From: Bacteroidales bacterium
GTDB taxonomy: Bacteria; Bacteroidota; Bacteroidia; Bacteroidales; Muribaculaceae
Assembly (NCBI GenBank): GCA_020859755.1
Contig: JAJBVP010000023.1
Span: forward strand, 1 to 37,641
Reading direction: 5' to 3'
Length of the DNA: 37,641 nucleotides
The notes under the pieces were generated by a model, which did no database searches, had not been told where the DNA came from, and saw only the letters and a program-made list of their open reading frames with translations. Position 1 is the first letter of the stretch, and each line of letters opens with the position of its first letter. A program made the position numbers and the translations under genes. Below, piece after piece: positions 32,979 to 37,641 of the stretch.

Positions 32979-33069
32979 CCCCTAATTTCGGTTACTTACG
33001 ACGTGTAACCTTGCCGTAACACGCCTTTTTCATGGCCCCGATTTCCCCCATAACGCTTGAAATTAGGGG
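32979..33069. repeat. 11-bp inverted repeat, 69-nt spacing
   Basis: CCCCTAATTTC (32979-32989) and GAAATTAGGGG (33059-33069) are perfectly complementary. The spacing is large for a terminator; looping or a protein-binding pair is possible. Confidence 0.7.
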
Positions 33070-33110
33070 AAGTAAGCCCCCGCGACTCGCCCCTTCCAAA
33101 ATTTCTCACT

Positions 33111-33131
33111 AATTTAGAACGATTCTAAATT
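33111..33131. promoter_or_regulatory. 21-bp palindrome, Fur/PerR-box-like
   Basis: AATTTAGAA-CGA-TTCTAAATT, perfect 9-bp arms. Differs by one base from the PerR-type box TTAGAATnATTCTAA. No Fur-family gene is in the window; the regulated gene is unclear because it lies 336 bp from dnaA. Confidence 0.5.
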
Positions 33132-33254
33132 AACAAAATCATAAGCAAAATCGCAGGCGCAGTCGAGGGGGCCTTGGACGGTCATCCCAAGCCGATCATC
33201 CTCAAGCAAGGAGCGTGGGCGCCCTCGCCCGGGCCATAAGGCTCTCCTCCTTTT

Positions 33255-33299
33255 ATCCTTTAATCCTTTCCTCCTTTATCTTTTAAAGGATTAAAGGAT
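33255..33299. repeat. Dispersed pyrimidine repeat copy B with 15-bp inverted arms
   Basis: ATCCTTTAATCCTTT (33255-33269) and AAAGGATTAAAGGAT (33285-33299) are inverted. AAAGGATTAAAGGATG is shared with copy A near 30068. It lies downstream of the BspA terminator. Confidence 0.75.
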
Positions 33300-33304
33300 G
33301 CAAG

Positions 33305-33332
33305 AAAAGGCCCAGGCGATCTGCCTGAGCCT
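33305..33332 (-). terminator. Terminator of the BspA-like gene
   Basis: On the minus strand, AGGCTCAGGC, a 5-nt loop and GCCTGGGCCT (one G-T pair) followed by TTTTC, 27 nt after the stop of the downstream fragment. It shows that the whole region to 33359 was originally one transcript. Confidence 0.8.
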
Positions 33333-33358
33333 CTTTGGATATGGTAGAGCTTGGGATG

Positions 33359-34708
33359 CTACTTTACCTTGACGATGGTGACGCCATCGGTGACGATGCA
33401 GGGGAAGCCGGGGAGCTTCACGCTGCCCTCGCCAGTGGCTACAAGACGGCCGTCAAAGGTGTACACGTTGAGCGTGCCCTCGGCGACAGCCATGCCACCC
33501 TTGATCTCAATCGTGTTCTGCAATTCAGCTTTCACGTTATCTACGCCTGTGAGCGGCGACTCCTCAAGCAGGAAGGTGTTAGCCCAGTAAGTGCCGGTGT
33601 AGTTGGCCAGGGAGCCCTCGGGGATGTCGAGGGGACGGCGGTTTGCACCAGTATACTGCTTAAAGGCCGTCTCGGCGATAGCGGGAGCAAGGGTAGAGAA
33701 GGAGCGGTTGGGGAGCTCGGTGCTTGCGTCAATCTCAACCTGATCGAATGCGTACTCGTCGATAGCGTAGGTCGACGAGGCGCGCATCACGCCGTCGGTG
33801 CTCGACGCGGCGATCTTGGGAGTCAACGTCGAGGGGAAGTTGAGAGCGCGCGAGTTGCCGTTGCCGTTGAGGTGGAAGGCGTATTTACCGATGTAGGTAA
33901 GACCCTCGGGGAACGCCAAGAAGCGGGAATCGGTCATATCCTCGCCGCTCGCGTTGATCCACTTGATGTGGCTCAGGCGATAGGTGCAGTTGAATGCGCG
34001 CTCGCCTATCTCGGTGATCGTGGCGGGAAGCTTAATGTTGGTCAAGTAGTTGCACATCGAGAACGAGTACTGGGGTAGGGCGGTTTGGGTCAAGGCCGGC
34101 AAAGAGATATTGTTCAAGTTCCAGCAGTTGGCGAAGGTGTAGCCCGAGTTGTAGTCGCCGCTCACCGTGGCCACGCCGATCTCGGTTACGTGCTCAAGGC
34201 CGGTGATCGAGGTCAACGCATTGTTGGCGTAGAAAGCCGACACACCGATCGAGGTCAAGTCGTCGCTCTTGAAGGCAAGCGATTTCAGCGCCTTGTTGCC
34301 GTCGTTGAGCTTGCAGTGGAATGCGTATGCGCCAATCGACTTCAGCGAGGTGAGATCCTCGGTGTTGACGGAGGCCAGCTTGACGCAGCCAGCGAAGGTG
34401 CCCAGGCCGATCTCGGTCACGGTAACGGGGAGGGTTACCTTCTGCAGCGAGGTACAGCCAGCGAAGGCGCCGTTGCCCACCGAGGTGAGGTTCTCGTCCT
34501 GGAACACTACCTCCTGCACGCCGGTATTGTTGAAGAAGATTGCCGAGCCCTCAACAACCGCCAGCTGGTCGATTGTAAGCTCGTCGCTCGAGCCCTTGAT
34601 GTCGGCGATGGTAGTCTTGCCGGTGGTGATACCCTTGATGGTCTTGGGGAAGGTCACCTTGGTAATGTTGTTACACTGGCGGAATGCCATAGCCTTGATA
34701 CCAACCAC
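33359..34708 (-). pseudogene. Downstream fragment of the split BspA-like LRR protein
   Basis: 449 aa from the internal Met at 34708, but the frame is open and homologous up to the TAG at 34811-34813. In the same frame as the upstream part. It carries a third set of LRR_5 repeats (AFRQCNNITKVTFP, AFAGCTSLQKVTLP, AFHCKLNDGNKALKSLAF), the WANTF segment seen in both earlier modules, and a C-terminal T9SS-like sorting domain (LNVYTFDGRLVATGEGSVKL). Alone it has no signal peptide, so it could not be exported if translated by itself. Confidence 0.85.
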
Positions 34709-34810
34709 GGTGTAGGTGGTCGAGCCAAGGTCGAACGTCTCGGGTATCTCGATTTCGCCCGTAAGGTCAAGATTGCCGGTAAAGTCCTTGACAAGGCCGG
34801 TGAGTGTGTA

Positions 34811-37573
34811 CTACTCGGCCTCGCCCTGTACCTCTACCCAAGCCTCGGCGGTGGTGGAGTTGAGCTCATATTTGATGCCGCCGACGGTGCCAATCTCCTC
34901 GAAGCGGAAAGCGTTAGCCCAGTTCGACGACTCATAGCTCGACAGCGAGCCAGCGGGGATGTAGAGCAGAGCCTTGTCGGCCTCAGCGTAGGTGGGGAAG
35001 GCTGTGGAGGCCACCGAGGGAGCCGTGGTGGCGTAGGACACGCAACCATCGAGGAACTTATACGAGGTGATACCTTCGGTGTAAGCGAAGGCGTTGGAAG
35101 CGATACCCGCGCCGGAAAGAGCGCTGTAATTGGTGATAGTCGAGGGGAATGACACGAGCAGGCCGGGGTTGCTACCGTTCACCGCCACGTTGCGGAATGC
35201 GTAGGAGCCGATCGAGGTAAGCCCATCGGGGAGGAACATCAGGTCGGCCTCATCGTTCACCGACTGGCCGTCAGCGTCCACCCAGGTGATGTGCTTCAGC
35301 ACGTAGCAGTTGTTCAACGAGTAGGTCTTGAGCGAGGTGACCGACGCGGGAAGAGTAAGCGACGTCATCTTGGTGCACTGCGAGAACGCGTACTGGGGAA
35401 TCGAGGTGATAGCCTGATTCTTAAGAACCACGTTGTTGAGCTCGTAGCAGTTGGCGAACACGTAACCGGGGTTGACCGACAGCGTGGTGGTGTTGTCGCT
35501 GCCGAAGTCGGAGACATTCTCGATGCCGGTGATCGACGACAGCTTGGTGCAGTAGTAGAAGGCCGACGTGCCGATTCGGGTCAACTTCTCGGCGTTAAAT
35601 GCGATCGAGGTAAGCGCCGTGTTGGGGTCGTTCTTGGTGTTGTAGAAGGCGAAGTCGCCAACCTCGGTGACGTTGGTGAGGTTGTTGATGGTCGACAGCA
35701 ACGAGCTCTCGGCGAACTGGCCCAGGGAGATCTCGGTAACCGACGCGGGGAGGGTGACGGTGGTCAACGCGGGGCACTTGGCGAACGCGCCGCCCCCAAC
35801 GGTGGTCAAGTTCTCGTCCTGGAAGGTGACCGATTGGATCGACTCGTTGTCGAGGAACATGGCCGAGCCCTCAACCGTGATGTAATCGGCTCCGGTGATG
35901 TCAACGCCCAGCTTCGACGCGGCGATAGTGCCGGTGGTGATAGCCTTGATCGTCGAGGGGAAGGTGACGCTCTTCACAGTGTTGCAACGAGCGAACGCCA
36001 TGGCCTTGATGCCCACGACGGTGTAGGTGATATTGTCGTGAACGAAGGTTGCGGGGATCTCGATCTCTGAGGCCAGAGTGGTTGAGCCGGTGATGTCGTC
36101 AACCTTGCCGTTGGAGTCGTAAGTGACGGTGCCCTGCACCTCCACCCAAGCCTCGGCCGACGCGGGATCCAGCGAGTAAAGCACGCCCTGGTTGTCGGTC
36201 CACGACTTATCAAGATACTCAGGGTTCACCTCAAAGCGGAAAGTGTTGGCCCAGGTGGAAGCCTCGTAAGCCTCAACACAGCCCGAGGGGACGTACATCA
36301 AAGTCTTGTTAGCATCGGAAACTGTAGAGAAAGCGTCGCTCTCGATTGAGGGAGGAGTGGTAGCCTCGCTGACCGAGCCGTCGATCCACTTCACATTGGC
36401 GAAAGCGTAGGAATCGGCCGAGGAGAAATTGGAGGGCACGTAGAGACGCACACCAGTGGAGTTGATACCCATGCTACGGCACACATACTTGTTGGCTTTA
36501 GTCCAAGTAGAAGGAATATAGAATAGATCCTCCTCGTCGTTCAACGAGTTGCCGTTGGAGTCGAGCCAAGTAATGTGACGCAGGCGCCAAGTGGCGTTGA
36601 ATCCGTAATCGGCTATCGAGGTGATAGAGTTGGGGAGGGTAAGCGAGGTCAGGTTCTGGCAATTGGAGAAGCAAGCCTCGGGAATCGAGGTCAATGAGCG
36701 GTTGGTGAACTTCAACTCCTTCAAAGCATAGCAATTGGAGAATTGGTAACCCGACAAAAGCAACATGTAGGAATTGAAGCTTGACACGTTCTCAATACCG
36801 GTTAGTGTAGTAAGTCCCTGGCAGTTGCGGAAAGCGCCATAGCCAATGCCAGTTATGGTGTTGCCGGGGAAATTGAGCGTCTTCAATGTAGTATTGGGCG
36901 TGGTGTACTGATAGAACGCATAGTGTCCGATAGTAGTGAGATTGGTGAGCTGGTCGATGTTGTCAATCGATGTCAACTTGGGACACTCGCAAAACTCGCC
37001 AAAGTCGATGGTAGTAAGCGTGGTGGGAAGGGTAACATTGGTAAGATTGGAACATCCCACGAATGCGCCGCCACCAAGGCTGGTTACATTACAGTTGACC
37101 ACGGCCTCTTTAAGGCTGGTACAACCCATAAACATTCCCGAGCCGGTGATAGAATACAAAGCATTGTCGAGTTCGTCCAAAATCAATCCACCGGAAATGC
37201 TTTTGGTGGTGATATCGGTGATCGAGGAGGGCAGGGTGATCTTGGTGATGTTGACGCACCCGCCGAAAGCGTAAGCGTCAATCTTGGTCACGTCCCAGGT
37301 TTTGCCGTTGTACTCAACCTGGCTTTTCACCTCTATCTCGCCAGTAAGCGAAGTATTGGTGTTAATGCTGGTGATGCGACCCAATGTGGTGGAATAACCA
37401 GCCTGAGAGGGCACCCAAACGTACTCGGTTGCAGAGCCAATCCAAGGTTTGTTATGGTAGTATTGATAAGTCACACCATCGACCACAAAGTCGGTGGTAG
37501 TCGTTGCCGCCTTAGCCCCGAGAGGGAGCAAGGTCAGTAACAGCAATGAAAGAAGATGTAATGTTTTCTTCAT
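34811..37573 (-). CDS. BspA-like leucine-rich repeat protein, truncated by TAG
   Basis: 920 aa up to an in-frame TAG (34811-34813, codon 921). Signal peptide MKKTLHLLSLLLLTLLPLGAKA. Two large modules of LRR_5 repeats (Treponema/BspA type, with F-x-x-C-x-x-L-x-x-I/V-x-L-P, for example AFGGCVNITKITLP and AFAKCPALTTVTLP) each end in a WANTF/WANAF segment followed by AWVEVQG. The third module and the sorting domain lie behind the stop (33359-34810). Read through, the gene would give one protein of about 1404 aa. BspA proteins bind fibronectin and other host molecules. As it stands the product lacks the sorting domain and would stay in the periplasm or be degraded. Confidence 0.9.
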   Translation of the reverse strand: MKKTLHLLSLLLLTLLPLGAKAATTTTDFVVDGVTYQYYHNKPWIGSATEYVWVPSQAGYSTTLGRITSINTNTSLTGEIEVKSQVEYNGKTWDVTKIDAYAFGGCVNITKITLPSSITDITTKSISGGLILDELDNALYSITGSGMFMGCTSLKEAVVNCNVTSLGGGAFVGCSNLTNVTLPTTLTTIDFGEFCECPKLTSIDNIDQLTNLTTIGHYAFYQYTTPNTTLKTLNFPGNTITGIGYGAFRNCQGLTTLTGIENVSSFNSYMLLLSGYQFSNCYALKELKFTNRSLTSIPEACFSNCQNLTSLTLPNSITSIADYGFNATWRLRHITWLDSNGNSLNDEEDLFYIPSTWTKANKYVCRSMGINSTGVRLYVPSNFSSADSYAFANVKWIDGSVSEATTPPSIESDAFSTVSDANKTLMYVPSGCVEAYEASTWANTFRFEVNPEYLDKSWTDNQGVLYSLDPASAEAWVEVQGTVTYDSNGKVDDITGSTTLASEIEIPATFVHDNITYTVVGIKAMAFARCNTVKSVTFPSTIKAITTGTIAASKLGVDITGADYITVEGSAMFLDNESIQSVTFQDENLTTVGGGAFAKCPALTTVTLPASVTEISLGQFAESSLLSTINNLTNVTEVGDFAFYNTKNDPNTALTSIAFNAEKLTRIGTSAFYYCTKLSSITGIENVSDFGSDNTTTLSVNPGYVFANCYELNNVVLKNQAITSIPQYAFSQCTKMTSLTLPASVTSLKTYSLNNCYVLKHITWVDADGQSVNDEADLMFLPDGLTSIGSYAFRNVAVNGSNPGLLVSFPSTITNYSALSGAGIASNAFAYTEGITSYKFLDGCVSYATTAPSVASTAFPTYAEADKALLYIPAGSLSSYESSNWANAFRFEEIGTVGGIKYELNSTTAEAWVEVQGEAE

Positions 37574-37641
37574 AATATATGAATTAGTTCAGTACATGAC
37601 AAAATTTGAATTCTTAAATTTAAATATCTGATTTACAAATA

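Larger units (their letters stand above)
32776..33358. other. 583-bp intergenic region upstream of dnaA
   Basis: No convincing gene. It contains the dnaA promoter, an 11-bp inverted repeat (32979-32989 with 33059-33069), a 21-bp palindrome (33111-33131), copy B of the dispersed pyrimidine repeat and the terminator of the BspA-like gene. I found no exact TTATCCACA DnaA box on either strand by eye. It could be part of oriC but the sequence does not prove it. Confidence 0.6.

Noticed and set aside
32798-33019. 73-codon plus-strand frame upstream of dnaA
   Set aside because: AT-rich, overlaps the dnaA promoter, no family features.
34811-34813. TAG recoded as a sense codon genome-wide
   Set aside because: TAG ends the small gene at 1033 and the nucleoside transporter at 7826, so it is an ordinary stop here.
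33335-36070. Long plus-strand frames opposite the BspA-like gene (33335-34078, 34085-35152, 35291-36070)
   Set aside because: They mirror the repetitive LRR coding strand and show low-complexity Gly/Val/Arg-rich products without domains or promoters.

Overview
The window looks like chromosomal DNA of a member of the Bacteroidota, most likely order Bacteroidales and possibly a gut lineage such as the Muribaculaceae (family-level placement is inference). The signs are promoters of the TTG-N20-TAnnTTYG type instead of sigma70 boxes, hardly any Shine-Dalgarno sequences, secreted proteins ending in type IX secretion (T9SS)-like sorting domains, BspA-like leucine-rich repeat proteins, DUF5106 and DUF2007 proteins, and a metal-class KdsA. 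It is mostly a core genome segment with a few accessory surface and unknown genes. I see no phage, transposase, integrase or CRISPR array.

Layout. 1-1260: a macrodomain hydrolase with a small coiled-coil gene, then tRNA-Ser(GGA). 1518-2990: a secreted protein with a sorting domain. 3046-11777: nine closely packed minus-strand genes (DUF5106 thioredoxin-like protein, mnmA, bifunctional nuclease, nucleoside transporter, rsmE, kdsA, a TPR protein, cvfB and a prdX-like editing protein). 11957-14545: clpB. 14626-14923: a small membrane-protein gene with a frameshift. 15075-19258: a DUF2007 gene and a large secreted protein with two CotH kinase domains. 19482-20689: an HNH nuclease paired with an unknown acidic protein. 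21075-21148: tRNA-Pro(TGG). 21295-23736: xpt (minus), then acpP-fabF (plus). 23880-27271: a GNAT acetyltransferase and a three-gene metal-chelate ABC importer. 27383-31128: a secreted LRR protein, a DcaP-like porin and a glutaminase-fold protein. 31390-32775: dnaA. 33359-37573: a BspA-like LRR gene cut in two by an in-frame TAG.

How the genes work together. The minus-strand run mixes tRNA/rRNA modification (mnmA, rsmE, prdX), lipid A core precursor synthesis (kdsA) and nucleoside uptake, and is probably cotranscribed over long stretches. acpP-fabF is the usual fatty acid elongation pair. The ABC genes overlap each other by 4 bp and form one uptake operon. The large secreted proteins (1518, CotH, LRR, BspA) are surface or exported proteins, three of them with T9SS-like C-termini.

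Most worth a second look: the nonsense-split BspA gene; a glutaminase-fold protein that has lost its catalytic serine; a double CotH protein whose second domain lacks the metal-binding aspartate; DnaA with a changed DNA-recognition motif; the HNH/acidic-protein pair; heptamer repeat arrays at gene edges; and a promoter rule with an exact 20-nt spacer shared by five unrelated transcripts.
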